Shown: positions 15,364 to 29,400 of the stretch, in pieces
Layout: each line of letters starts with the position of its first letter
How positions within the stretch are numbered: position 1 is the first letter of the stretch
Origin: Rhizobium sp.
GTDB lineage: Bacteria > Pseudomonadota > Gammaproteobacteria > Xanthomonadales > Xanthomonadaceae
Reading direction: 5' to 3'
Assembly (NCBI GenBank): GCA_019459185.1
Contig: JAIBEO010000084.1
Coordinates: forward strand, 1 to 34,594
DNA: 34,594 bases
The notes under the pieces: model-generated
Seen by the model: the letters and a program-made list of their open reading frames with translations, nothing else
The model's database searches: none
What the model was told of the DNA's origin: nothing
Program-made: the position numbers and the translations under genes

Positions 15364-16118
15364 TCAGTCGGCTTCACGTCGCTGGAAGGCCCACAGCCCG
15401 GCCAGGCCCGCCACCAGCGCGCCGGCCACGCTGTAGCCGACCACGGCCATCGGGTCGGCCTTGGACATGGCCTGCACCGGCAGTGACCACGGGAACCAGG
15501 GGCCGAAGCGCGCCGACTGCCCGATGAGGAAACCCATCACCGTGGCGCCCATGCCCACGCCCACGGCCACGGTGAAGCTGCGCCAGCGCACGGCGATGAA
15601 GGTGTGAAGCGCCACCAGCAGCAGGCTGGCCGCGGTGACCAGGACCAGTTTTTCCAGCAGCAGGGCCCAAGGCACCGGCCCGGCGATGCCGAACCCGGGC
15701 CTCAGCAGCGCCAGCAACCAGCCACCGAGCGGCAGCAGCGCCAGCATGGCCAGCTGCGCCAGCGCCAGCACCCCGGCCAGGGCCAGCAGCTTGGCCAGGT
15801 AGTGCACGGCGCGCGGGACCGGCAGCGCCAGCAGGTGTTTCCATTGCTGGTTGGCGTGTTCCTGGCCGGCCAGCAGCGCGGCCTGCAGGGTCACGAACAG
15901 CGGCACCATCAGGAAGGCCCACAGCGCCAGCGTCGACTGCGCGAACGCCAGCCAGGCCTCGGCGGGTGCCGGGGGCGGCCGGTCGGCCGGCAGGCGCACC
16001 ACGGTCATCTGCAACACGTAGACGGCCACCACGACCGCGGGGGCCACCACGCACAGCCACAGCGCCAGCGTGCCGCGAAGCTTCAGCCATTCCGCCGACA
16101 GGGCCCGGGCCAGCGCGC

Positions 16119-16122
<4 letters not shown>
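15364..16122 (-). CDS. ABC-2 type transporter permease
   Basis: A 252-aa inner-membrane permease with about six transmembrane helices and the N-terminal cytoplasmic lead ALSAEWLKLRGTLALWL, typical of ABC-2 permeases in BcrB/LanE-like exporters. It has a large polar loop after helix 2 (LAGQEHANQQWKHLLALPVPR, containing the family motif E-x-x-x-x-x-W) that would dock on the ATPase. Its start overlaps the ATPase stop by 4 nt (ATGA), so the two should be coupled subunits of one transporter. No second permease gene is present, implying a homodimer. The exported substrate is unknown. Confidence 0.9.
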
Positions 16123-17036
<914 letters not shown>

Positions 17037-17042
17037 GGCTCA

Positions 17043-17091
17043 GGCGGGGAGGGGCGATGGCCGCAGCTTGACGCCGCGGCCGCGCCCCGCC
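17043..17091. other. GC-rich hairpin in the gap between amidohydrolase and ABC genes
   Basis: GGCGGGG (17043-17049) pairs with CCCCGCC (17085-17091) and inside it GGCCGC (17059-17064) pairs with GCGGCC (17076-17081). A smaller hairpin GGGTTG/CAACCC lies at 17101-17114. The 96-nt gap (17037-17132) follows the stop of the amidohydrolase gene and precedes the ATPase start, so these may slow transcription between them, but there is no T-run on the minus strand, so a canonical terminator is not supported. No other element is seen in this gap. Confidence 0.3.
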
Positions 17092-17132
17092 ATGTGCCAA
17101 GGGTTGCCCAACCCCCGTCACGCGCCGGCGGC

Positions 17133-21145
<4,013 letters not shown>

Positions 21146-21149
21146 TCGG

Positions 21150-21641
21150 ATGCGTCGTCTGCTAGTTGTGCTGTGCGTCGTCGCGCTTTTCGCGGGCTGT
21201 GGCTTCAAGCCGCGCGCCCAGCTGGCGCTCGCTTCCGACCTGGGCCCGGTGGCGGTGAGCACCGCCGACCCCTACAGCCCGCTGGGCCAGGGCCTGGCCA
21301 CCGCGCTGCGCCGCGCCGGCGTGGCCGAAGCGGTCGCCGGCCAGCCTTCGGCCACGCTGCAGGTGGTTTCCGAAAACATGCGCACCCGCCCGCTGGCCGT
21401 GGACGCCGCCGCCCAGGTGCGCGAATACGAAACCATCTACACGGTCGAGTTCGAGCTGCGCGGCGCCGACGGCGCGGTGCGGGTGCCGCGCCAGGCCGTG
21501 GAACTGTCGCGCGAATACACCTACGACGCGCTGGCCTCCGCCGGCAGCCCGGCCGAGCAGCAGCTGCTGCAGGACGAACTGCGCCGCGACATGCAGGCCG
21601 CCATCCTGCGCCGCGTCGACGCCGCCCTGCGCGCCGACTGA
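21150..21641 (+). CDS. lptE: LPS-assembly lipoprotein LptE
   Basis: Outer-membrane lipoprotein that plugs LptD and completes LPS translocation to the cell surface, 163 aa. The lipobox FAGC (Cys17 of MRRLLVVLCVVALFAGCGFK) follows a short signal sequence. Downstream GFKPRAQLAL, the Ser/Thr-rich TLQVVSENM and EYETIYTVEFEL strands, and the C-terminal helix LLQDELRRDMQAAILRRVDAAL agree with the family, which is poorly conserved. Identification rests largely on position between leuS and holA, as in E. coli. The stop TGA shares one base with the ATG of holA (TGATG). Confidence 0.93.
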   Translation: MRRLLVVLCVVALFAGCGFKPRAQLALASDLGPVAVSTADPYSPLGQGLATALRRAGVAEAVAGQPSATLQVVSENMRTRPLAVDAAAQVREYETIYTVEFELRGADGAVRVPRQAVELSREYTYDALASAGSPAEQQLLQDELRRDMQAAILRRVDAALRAD

Positions 21642-22672
21642 TGGAGCTCAGGCCGGACCGCCTCGAGCGCCAGCTCGCCGGCGAGCCGCTGCGGCCGGTG
21701 TACCTGGTCGCCGGCGCCGAGCCGCTGATCGTGCTCGAGTGCGCCGACGCCATCCGCGCGAAAGCGCGCGAGGAAGGCTACGGCGAGCGCGAGGTCTACG
21801 ACGTCGAGGCCGGCTTCGATTGGAATTCTCTCAGCCGCGGCCTGGCCTCGATGAGCCTGTTCTCTAGCCGCCGCCTGTTCGACCTGCGCCTGCCCACCGG
21901 CAAGCCCGGCAAGGAAGGCAGCGAGGCCCTGCGCGAGTACTGTGAAAACCCGCCGCCCGACACCGTGCTGCTCATCACCGCGCAGGAATGGAGCAAGCAG
22001 CATGCCGGCAAGTGGAGCGAGGCCATCACCAAGGTCGGCCACCTGGTGACGATGTATTCGCTCAAGCCGCACGAGCTGGGCGACTGGCTGCAGCGCCGCC
22101 TGCGCAGCCGCGGCCTGGTGGCCACGCCCGACGCGGTGCGGCGCCTGGCCGACCGGGTCGAGGGCAACCTGCTGGCCGCGGCCCAGGAAGTGGACAAGCT
22201 GGCCCTGCTGGTGGCCGACAAGCGCGAGGCCATCGACCTGGCGCAGATGGAGGCGCTGGTCGCCGATTCCTCGCGTTTCGACGTGTTCAAGCTGGTGGAC
22301 GCCGCCCTGGCCGGTGAATTGGCGCGCGCCGTGCGCATGCTGGCCGCGCTGCGCGCCGAGGGCGAGCAGGTGGCCGGCCTGGTGCCGATGGTGGCCAAGG
22401 AAGTGCTGGTGCTGTGTTCACTGGCACGCGCAGGCAGCGGCGGGAACCTGATGTCGGCCATGCGCGAGGCGCGCATCTGGGAGAGCAAGCAGGCGGTGTA
22501 CCGCCGCGCGGTGGAGCGGCACCCTCCTTCGCGCTGGGAAGCCTTCGCCGCCGAGTGCGGGCGCATCGACCGCAGCGCCAAGGGCCGCGGCGACGGCGTC
22601 CCCTGGCTGATGCTCGAGCGCCTGCTGGTGTCGATCGCCGAGGCCCGCGCCCGCAACCTGCTGGTCTCGTGA
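21641..22672 (+). CDS. holA: DNA polymerase III subunit delta HolA
   Basis: Clamp-loader subunit that opens the beta sliding clamp, 343 aa, the same length as E. coli HolA. It has an N-terminal AAA+-like domain opening with PVYLVAGAEPLI; delta itself lacks a working Walker A. The beta-interacting region MSLFSSRRLFDLRLP is present near residue 70, as are DTVLLITAQEWSKQ and SRFDVFKLVDAALAGE. The start is the ATG within the TGATG junction with lptE. The nadD GTG start overlaps its stop by 4 nt. Position between lptE and nadD is the expected order. Confidence 0.96.
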   Translation: MELRPDRLERQLAGEPLRPVYLVAGAEPLIVLECADAIRAKAREEGYGEREVYDVEAGFDWNSLSRGLASMSLFSSRRLFDLRLPTGKPGKEGSEALREYCENPPPDTVLLITAQEWSKQHAGKWSEAITKVGHLVTMYSLKPHELGDWLQRRLRSRGLVATPDAVRRLADRVEGNLLAAAQEVDKLALLVADKREAIDLAQMEALVADSSRFDVFKLVDAALAGELARAVRMLAALRAEGEQVAGLVPMVAKEVLVLCSLARAGSGGNLMSAMREARIWESKQAVYRRAVERHPPSRWEAFAAECGRIDRSAKGRGDGVPWLMLERLLVSIAEARARNLLVS

Positions 22673-23310
22673 GCTTCACGGCCCTGTACGGCGGCACCTT
22701 CGACCCGGTGCATGCCGGGCACCTGGCCGTGGCCCGCGCCGCCCGCGCGGCCCTGGGCGCCGCGGTCCGGCTGGTGCCGGCCGCCGACCCGCCGCACCGC
22801 GCCGCCCCTGGCGCCGGTGCCGACGACCGCGCGGTCCTGCTGGAACTGGCCATCGCCGGCGAGCCGGGGCTGTCGGTGGACCGCCGGGAGCTGCACCGCG
22901 AAGGCCGCTCCTACACCGTCGATACCCTGCGCGGCCTGCGCGCCGAACTCGGGCCGACGGCGCCACTGGCCTGGATCGTCGGCGCCGACGCCTTCCGCGG
23001 CCTGCCGACCTGGCACGACTGGACCGAACTGTTCGGGCTGGCCCACTTCGTGGTGGCCGTGCGTCCGGGACACGGGCTGGAGCACCTGCCGCCGGCGCTG
23101 GAGGGCGCCTGCACCGGCCGCTGGGCCACCGACGTGGCCGAGTTGGCCGCCAACCCGGCCGGGCGCCTGTGGCGCCTGGACATGCCCCTGCACCCCGCCT
23201 CGGCCACCGAACTGCGCCGCCGGCTGCGTGAAGGCGCCGACACCGGCGACTGGCTGGACCCCGCCGTCGCCGCCGAAATCGCCCGCCGCGGTCTTTACCG
23301 GGCGCCCTGA
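22669..23310 (+). CDS. nadD: Nicotinate-nucleotide adenylyltransferase NadD
   Basis: Converts nicotinate mononucleotide and ATP to deamido-NAD in de novo and salvage NAD synthesis, 213 aa (the same as E. coli). The nucleotidyltransferase signature is YGGTFDPVHAGHL near the N-terminus, with the HAGH catalytic motif, and the second motif is SATELRR near residue 185 (the SxTxxR ATP-binding motif). The start is GTG overlapping the holA stop by 4 nt, so translation is coupled. The downstream gap of 48 nt carries a TATAAT. Confidence 0.97.
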   Translation: MSFTALYGGTFDPVHAGHLAVARAARAALGAAVRLVPAADPPHRAAPGAGADDRAVLLELAIAGEPGLSVDRRELHREGRSYTVDTLRGLRAELGPTAPLAWIVGADAFRGLPTWHDWTELFGLAHFVVAVRPGHGLEHLPPALEGACTGRWATDVAELAANPAGRLWRLDMPLHPASATELRRRLREGADTGDWLDPAVAAEIARRGLYRAP

Positions 23311-23322
23311 GCGCCCCGGGCG

Positions 23323-23328
23323 TATAAT
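23323..23328 (+). promoter_or_regulatory. Perfect -10 (TATAAT) upstream of rsfS
   Basis: A consensus TATAAT lies in the nadD-rsfS gap. No convincing -35 is present: the nearest T-rich stretch, TTTACC at 23294-23299, is 23 nt upstream, too far. The box could drive rsfS independently of the leuS transcript. It lies 30 nt before the TTG start of rsfS, leaving a leader of about 23 nt. Confidence 0.45.
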
Positions 23329-23358
23329 CCGGCCCGTCTTTCCCGCCAGAGCAGCCCG

Positions 23359-23760
23359 TTGACCACCCAAGCCCACGTCATCAAGACCCAGATGCCCGAC
23401 CCGGCCCCGCAGCCGGAAGCCATCCTCAAGCAGGTCCGCCTCGCCCTCGAGGAAATGAAGGCCAAGGATGCCGTCGAGATCGACGTGCGCGGCAAGACCA
23501 GCATCGCCGACTACCTGGTGGTCGCCTCCGGCACCTCCACCCGCCACGTGAAGTCGGTGGCCGACGAAGTGGTGAAGTTCGCCAAGAAGTGCGGTGTGAT
23601 GCCGCTGGGCGTGGAAGGCGAGCGCGAGGCCGAGTGGGTGCTGGTGGACCTGGGCGACGTGATCGTGCACGTCATGCTGCCCCGCATCCGCGAGTTCTAC
23701 GCCCTCGAGCGCCTCTGGACCGTCGGCGACCAGCCGCCCGAGGGCTCCTCCGCGGTGTAG
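23359..23760 (+). CDS. rsfS: Ribosomal silencing factor RsfS
   Basis: Binds ribosomal protein L14 and blocks subunit joining in stationary phase or starvation, 133 aa. The conserved core (about residues 30-115) reads [40 protein letters not shown], and the later [17 protein letters not shown]. The start assigned is a rare TTG, which puts [10 protein letters not shown] in front; an ATG 11 codons in (23392) is the alternative and would still preserve the whole core. Relative to E. coli RsfS (105 aa) there is an N-terminal extension. It keeps the usual nadD-rsfS-rlmH order. Confidence 0.93.
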   Translation: MTTQAHVIKTQMPDPAPQPEAILKQVRLALEEMKAKDAVEIDVRGKTSIADYLVVASGTSTRHVKSVADEVVKFAKKCGVMPLGVEGEREAEWVLVDLGDVIVHVMLPRIREFYALERLWTVGDQPPEGSSAV

Positions 23761-23767
23761 CTTTTTG

Positions 23768-23871
23768 TTTGAACGCGGATCAGGGCGAAAAAGGGCGGAT
23801 AAAAGCGAATGGATCAATTAGTTGTCCGATTCACTCTAATCCGCTTTTTTCCGCGTAAATCCGCGTTCAAA
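23768..23871. repeat. Long palindrome with 10-nt GCGGAT-type repeats, copy 1
   Basis: The ends TTTGAACGCGGAT (23768-23780) and ATCCGCGTTCAAA (23859-23871) are a 13-nt exact inverted repeat. Each arm then carries further GCGGAT-like units at about 10-nt spacing, for example GCGGATCAGG, GCGAAAAAGG, GCGGATAAAA on the left and GCGGATTTAC, GCGGAAAAAA, GCGGATTAGA on the right (read on the other strand). The centre CAATTAGTTG can form the loop. It sits between rsfS and rlmH. The same family recurs at 31882-31997. I think it is a Xanthomonadaceae interspersed repeat, but have not searched. Confidence 0.85.
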
Positions 23872-23891
23872 TCAAGCTGTCACGTCAAGCC

Positions 23892-24362
23892 ATGAAAGCC
23901 CGGCTGGTGGCGGTGGGGGAGAAGGCGCCCGGGTGGGTGGCCGAGGGGTTCGCGGAGTACCAGAAGCGGCTGTCGCACTGGTTGCCGCTGGAACTCGTGG
24001 AAGTGGCGCCGGGGCTGCGGGGCAAGGGCCGCGATGCCGCCCGCGCCATCGCCGACGAAGGCGCCCGCGTGCAGGCGGCGCTGCCGCGTAATGCCTGGGT
24101 GGTGGCGCTGGACGGCCGTGGCAAGGCCTGGTCGTCCGAGCAGCTGGCGCAGCGCCTGGAGCACTGGCGCCAGCAGGGCCGGGACCTGGCCTTCCTGATC
24201 GGCGGTCCCGAGGGCCACGCCCCCGAAGTCCTGGCCGCCGCCGACGAAAGCTGGTCGCTGGGACCACTCACGCTGCCGCACATGCTGGTGCGCCTGGTGC
24301 TGGCCGAGCAGGTCTACCGCGCCGCCAGCCTGCTCGCCAACCACCCCTACCACCGCGCCTGA
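23892..24362 (+). CDS. rlmH: 23S rRNA pseudouridine-1915 N3-methyltransferase RlmH
   Basis: SPOUT-family methyltransferase that methylates pseudouridine 1915 of 23S rRNA in helix 69, using SAM, 156 aa (155 in E. coli). The family features are the N-terminal MKARLVAVGEKAPGWV, VVALDGRGKAWSSEQLA, the SAM-binding knot loop FLIGGPEGHAPEV, and the C-terminal tail LANHPYHR. The ATG has no clear Shine-Dalgarno; the preceding 130 nt are mostly occupied by the palindromic repeat. It is separated from maf by 52 nt. In E. coli the following genes are mrdA/mrdB; here the maf-rng-yhdP-tldD set follows instead. Confidence 0.97.
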   Translation: MKARLVAVGEKAPGWVAEGFAEYQKRLSHWLPLELVEVAPGLRGKGRDAARAIADEGARVQAALPRNAWVVALDGRGKAWSSEQLAQRLEHWRQQGRDLAFLIGGPEGHAPEVLAAADESWSLGPLTLPHMLVRLVLAEQVYRAASLLANHPYHRA

Positions 24363-24414
24363 ACGCCCTTCGCGGGTGATGCCCCGCGCGGCGGTCAAAG
24401 GCTATGCTTGCGGC

Positions 24415-24984
24415 ATGCTCTATCTCGCCTCGCAATCGCCCCGCCGCCGCGAGCTGCTCACGCAGCTGGGCATGACCTTCGGACGGCTCGACGTGGACGT
24501 GCCCGAGGAGCGCATGCCGGGCGAGCCGCCCGAGGCCTACGTCAGCCGCGTGGCCCGCGAAAAGGCCGGCGCCGGCCTGCTGGCCGTGGTCGCCAACCCC
24601 CAGGCCGTGGTGCTGGGCGCCGACACCGAGGTGGTGCTCGACGACGTGGTCTACGGCAAACCCGCCGACGCCGCCGCCGCCGCGCGCATGCTGCGCACGC
24701 TTTCGGGCCGCACCCACCGCTGCATTTCCTCGGTGTGGCTGGTCAGCGCCGGCCGCGAGGCGCATGCCACCTGCATCACCGACGTGCGCTTCGAGCCGCT
24801 CACCGACGCCCGCATCGACGCCTACGTCGCCAGCGGCGAATGTTTCGGCAAGGCCGGCGCCTACGCCATCCAGGGCCGCGCCGCGGCCTTCGTCGCCCAT
24901 CTCTCCGGCAGCCATTCCGGCGTGATGGGCCTGCCCCTGCACGACACCGCGCGCCTGCTGCGTGGTTTCGGCCTGCTGGACTGA
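24415..24984 (+). CDS. maf: Maf-like dTTP/UTP pyrophosphatase (YhdE type)
   Basis: House-cleaning nucleoside triphosphate pyrophosphatase of the Maf family, 189 aa. The nucleotide-binding motif SQSPRRRELL is at the N-terminus, VLGADTEVV follows, then the KP motif (YGKPADAAAAARMLRTLSG) and the GAYAIQGRAAAFV loop. The pattern matches YhdE (dTTP/UTP-specific) rather than YceF (m7GTP). The ATG at 24415 is chosen because the protein begins directly with MLYLASQSP; an upstream in-frame ATG would add a nonhomologous 13 aa. Followed after 9 nt by rng (maf-rng is conserved in E. coli). A small hairpin CGCGGG/CCCGCG lies just upstream (24371-24388). Confidence 0.95.
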   Translation: MLYLASQSPRRRELLTQLGMTFGRLDVDVPEERMPGEPPEAYVSRVAREKAGAGLLAVVANPQAVVLGADTEVVLDDVVYGKPADAAAAARMLRTLSGRTHRCISSVWLVSAGREAHATCITDVRFEPLTDARIDAYVASGECFGKAGAYAIQGRAAAFVAHLSGSHSGVMGLPLHDTARLLRGFGLLD

Positions 24985-24993
24985 GGGGGCGCC

Positions 24994-26478
24994 GTGTCCG
25001 AGGAAATCCTGATCAACGTCACCCCGCGCGAGACCCGCGTGGCGGTGGTCGAGAACGGCATGCTGCAGGAGCTGCACATCGAACGCACCTCGCGCCGCGG
25101 CGTGGTGGGCAACATCTACAAGGGCCGGGTGCAGCGGGTGATGCCCGGCATGCAGGCCGCCTTCGTCGAGATCGGGCTCGAGCGCGCCGCCTTCCTGCAT
25201 GCCTCCGACATCATCAAGGTGCCGGCCGCGCAGTCCGAGGCCGAGCCCGACCCCGCCGCCGTGCCCGCGCCGACCCCGGCCATCAGTTCGCTGGTGCACG
25301 AAGGCCAGGAAATCGTGGTGCAGGTGGTCAAGGACCCGATCGGCAGCAAGGGCGCCCGGCTCACCACGCAGATCTCCATTCCCTCGCGCTACCTGGTGTT
25401 CCTGCCGCACTCGCGTGTACTCGGCGTGTCGGCGCGCATCGAGGACGAGGGCGAGCGCGCGCGCCTGAAGGCCATCATGGCCGAGCTGGCCAACGGTAGC
25501 GGCCAGGGTTACATCGTGCGCACCAATGCCGAGGGCCAGCCCGCCGAGGCCCTGGCCGAGGACGTGGCCTACCTGCGCCGGGCCTGGGACGTGGTGCGCG
25601 AGGCCAGCGCCAGCCGCAAGGTCGGCCAGCGCATCTACGAAGACCTGGCGCTGCCCATGCGCGCCGTGCGCGACCTGATGCGCAAGAACGTCGACTCGGT
25701 GAAGGTGGATTCGCGCGAGGCGCACGAGCGCCTGAGCACCTTCGCGCGCCAGTTCATGCCGGCGCTGGCCTCGCGCATCGAGCACTATTCCGGCGAGCGG
25801 CCCATCTTCGACCTCTACGGCGTCGAGGACGAGATCCAGCGCGCGCTGCAGAAGGAGGTGCCGCTCAAGTCGGGCGGCTACCTGGTGATCGACCAGACCG
25901 AGGCCATGGCCACGATCGACGTCAACACCGGCTCCTTCCTGGGCCAGCGCAACCTCGAGGAAACGGTGTACCGAACCAACCTCGAGGCCGCGCAGGCGGT
26001 GGCGCGCCAGCTGCGCCTGCGCAACCTGGGCGGCATCATCATCATCGACTTCATCGACATGACCGACGACGAGCACAAGCGCCAAGTGCTGCGCACGCTC
26101 GAGAAGGGCCTGGCGCACGACCACGCCCGCACGTCCTTCCATGAGTTCTCGCCGCTGGGCCTGGTGGAGATGACCCGCAAGCGCACCACCGACAGCCTCG
26201 AGCGCCAGCTCTGCGAACCCTGCCACGAGTGCAACGGCCGCGGCACGCTCAAGACCGCCGAAACCCTGACCTACGAGATCTTCCGCGAGATCACCCGCGC
26301 CGTGCGCCAGTTCGAGGCCCAGCAGCTGCTGGTGATCGCCTCGCCCAAGGTCGTCAACAAGATCACCGAGGAGGAATCGGCGGCCGTGGCCGAGCTCGAG
26401 GAATTCCTGGGCAAGTCCATCCGCTTCCAGGCCGACGAGCAGTACGCGCAGGAGCAGTACGACGTGGTCCTGCTGTAA
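24994..26478 (+). CDS. rng: Ribonuclease G
   Basis: Endoribonuclease that matures the 5' end of 16S rRNA and decays some mRNAs, 494 aa (489 in E. coli). It has an N-terminal S1 RNA-binding domain (about residues 35-130). Catalytic Mg-binding aspartates lie in TIDVNTG (Asp309) and DFIDM (Asp352), the same 43-residue spacing as in RNase E. A zinc-link CxxC (Cys407/Cys410 of CEPCHEC) follows. There is no long disordered C-terminal tail, which separates it from RNase E. Start is GTG preceded by GAGGGGGC. yhdP begins 6 nt after the stop. Confidence 0.97.
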   Translation: MSEEILINVTPRETRVAVVENGMLQELHIERTSRRGVVGNIYKGRVQRVMPGMQAAFVEIGLERAAFLHASDIIKVPAAQSEAEPDPAAVPAPTPAISSLVHEGQEIVVQVVKDPIGSKGARLTTQISIPSRYLVFLPHSRVLGVSARIEDEGERARLKAIMAELANGSGQGYIVRTNAEGQPAEALAEDVAYLRRAWDVVREASASRKVGQRIYEDLALPMRAVRDLMRKNVDSVKVDSREAHERLSTFARQFMPALASRIEHYSGERPIFDLYGVEDEIQRALQKEVPLKSGGYLVIDQTEAMATIDVNTGSFLGQRNLEETVYRTNLEAAQAVARQLRLRNLGGIIIIDFIDMTDDEHKRQVLRTLEKGLAHDHARTSFHEFSPLGLVEMTRKRTTDSLERQLCEPCHECNGRGTLKTAETLTYEIFREITRAVRQFEAQQLLVIASPKVVNKITEEESAAVAELEEFLGKSIRFQADEQYAQEQYDVVLL

Positions 26479-26484
26479 GCCCGC

Positions 26485-29400
26485 ATGACCACCGCCCTGC
26501 GCCGCCGGATCCGCCACACCCGCCGCCTGCTGGGGTATGGCTTCCTCGTCGTGCTGATCCTGCTGGCCACCGCGGTGGGCGCGCTCAACCAGCTGCTGCC
26601 GCTGGTCGAGCGCAACCCGGCGAAGGTGGCCGGTTGGCTGTCGCAGCGCATCGGCCAGCCGGTGGCCTTCGACGGCGCACGCGGCGAATGGACCCGGCGC
26701 GGCCCGCGCTTCACGCTCGAGGGCCTGAGCGTCGGCGCCGGCGAGCGCCGGCTCGATATCGGCCGCGCCGAGCTGCTGGTGGCGGTGTATTCGGGCCTGC
26801 TGCCCGGCGAACCGCTGACGGAACTGAAGGTGCGCGACCTGGCCCTGGTGCTCGAGCAGGGCGAAGACCGGCGCTGGCGCCTGGCCGGCCTGCCGTTCGA
26901 ACCCAAGCCCGGCGTGGACCCGCTCGACACGCTCGAGGCGCTGGGCGAGCTGCAGGTGGAGCGCGCGCGGCTGGAAGTGCGTTCGCCCAACTTCAAGGTG
27001 CCGCTGGAGCTGCCGCGCGTGGACCTGCGCCTGCGCGTCAGCGGTGGCCACGTGCTGGCCGGCGTGCGCGCCTGGGCCGAACCGGCCGGGCAACCCATGA
27101 GCGCGGTGGCCGACCTGCGCCGCGGCGACTGGTCGGGCAAGCTCTGGGCCGGCGGCAAGCGCCTTGACCTCGGGCAGTGGTCGCGCCTGCTGGCCGACAC
27201 CGGCCTGGTGGTGGCGGGCGCCGCGGAAGTGGATATGTGGGCGCGCATCGAAGCGCAGCGCATCATGGACGTGCGCACCCGCGCCGAATTCGCGCCGCTG
27301 GCCCTGGGCGCTCGCCGGCCCTGGCTGCCGGACGCCGACGGCGAACCCACGTCGCCACCGGTGGCCTACGAGCGCGTGAACCTGCTGGCGCGCTGGCAGG
27401 CCGGGGAAAGTGGCTGGCAGTTGCACGCTCCTGAACTGCATTTCCACGAACCGGGCAGGGTCGAGCCGCGCAATTTCGACGGCCTGTGGCTCGCCGGCGG
27501 CGAACGTTTCGCGCTGCAGGCGCCGCGCCTGGACCTGGTGCCGGCGCGGCAGCTCGCCAGCCTCAGCGAGCGCGTGCCCGAAGGCCTGCGCCAATGGCTG
27601 CACCGCGCCGCGCCCGACGGCGAGTTGCGCGACGTGCGGGTCGGCGGTCGCGAGGGCGACTGGTCGGGCTCGCTGCGTTTCCACGATGTCGGCTGGCAGC
27701 CCTACGAAACCCGCCCGGGCCTGCAGGGCCTCGACGGCAGCGCGGCCTTCGACCAGCGCGGCGGCGTGTTGCAACTCGAACCCTCGCCGGCGGCGTTCCA
27801 GTGGCCGGGGCGTTTCCGCGCGCCGCTGGACCTGCGCCTGGACGGTCTGCTGGGCTGGTGGCGCGAGGGCGGGCAGTGGAGCCTCGGTGCCAGCCGGCTG
27901 CGCGTGCGCGGCCAGGACTTCGGCACCAGCGTGCGCGCCGAACTGCAGTTCCATGGCGACGGCAGCAAGCCGCGGCTCGACCTGGCCGCCGCACTCGATC
28001 CGACCACCGTGGTCGCGGCGCGCAAGTTCTGGATCGAAGGCAAGATGCCGCCGGCGACGATCAAGTGGCTGGACGAGGCGCTGCTGGAAGGCGCGGTGCT
28101 GGACGGCCGCGTGGTTTTCGCCGGCGACCTCGACGACTGGCCCTTCCGCGAGGGCGAGGGCCGTTTCGACGCCCACACCCGCGTGGCCGGCGCGCGCGTG
28201 CGCTTCAACCCGGCCTGGCCCGACGCCGAGAACATGAACCTCGACGTCGGCTTCGACGGCCCCGGCATGACGCTCGAAGGCACGGGCGAAATCGCCGGCA
28301 ACCCGGTCGAGCGCGTGGCCGGCGACATCGCCAGTTTCAAGGACCCGCGCCTGCGCCTGGACATCGTTTCGCCCACCCGCGGCGAACCGCTGCAGGCGCT
28401 GATGCTGGCCAGCCCGCTGCGCGAGAAATACGAAACGCACCTGCGTGCCGCCAGCGTGGCGGGTGACGCGCGCGTGGAAGTGCAGCTCGACCTTCCGCTG
28501 GCCGCGCGCCTGGGCGGACGCCGCATCGAGGGCACGCTGGCGCTGTCGAATGCGCGCCTGGCCGATCCGCGCTGGGACATCCTGTTCACCGACGTCCAGG
28601 GCCTGACGCGCTTCAGCGACGGCGGTTTCTACACCGAAGACCTACAGGTGCAGTTCGAAGGCCAGCCGGCGGTGTTCAACCTGGTCGTCGGCAGCGACAC
28701 CGACGACCCGGCCCTGGCTGCGCGCGCCAGCCTGCAGGGCGAATTCCCGGCCGAATCGCTGCTGGCCCGGCACGAGCCGCTGGCCTGGCTGCGCCCCTAC
28801 CTGCAGGGCCGCGGCCGCTGGGACATCCAGGTGGACGTGCCGGCGACGGCCCCCGGCCAGCCCGCGCCGGCCTCGCGCCTGCGGGTGGAAAGCGACCTGG
28901 CCGGCGTGGCCATCACGCTGCCGGCGCCACTGGCCAAACCCGCCGAAGTGGGCCTGCCGCTGCGCCTGGACGCGCCGCTGCCGGTGGCCGGCGGCGAAGT
29001 GCAGGTTCGGCTGGGCGAATTGCTGCGCCTGCGCGGCCGCGCGGGCGAAGACGGCAGCATGACCGGCGTGATCCGCATGGGCGAAGGCGGCAACCTGGCG
29101 ATGCCGGAGCAGGGCCTGGTGGTGCGCGGCCGCAGTGCCACGCTCGATGCCGCCGGCTGGGTGGGCTTCGCCGCGGGCGGCGAGGGCACCGGCGGCCTGC
29201 GCGAAGTGGACCTGCAGGTGGATTCGCTCGACCTGCTGGGCTCGCCCTTCGCCGATACCCGCGTGCGCCTGCTGCGCGAACCGGCGCGCACCCGAGTCGA
29301 CCTGGCCGGCCCGGCCGTGGCGGGTGAAATCCTGGTACCCGCCGAACTGGCACAGGGCGTGGTGGGCCGCTTCGCGCGCCTGCACTGGCCCGAGCGCGAA

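Noticed and set aside
25200-25300. A possible odd insertion in the S1 domain of RNase G (Glu/Pro/Ala-rich loop)
   Set aside because: RNase G and RNase E normally have a variable loop at this place in the S1 domain, so nothing unusual is required.
24268-28440. A very long open frame on the minus strand across rlmH to yhdP
   Set aside because: It lies opposite maf, rng and yhdP, which have unmistakable family motifs. The frame is a by-product of high GC content; its translation is rich in His, Arg, Ala and Gly without any domain pattern.
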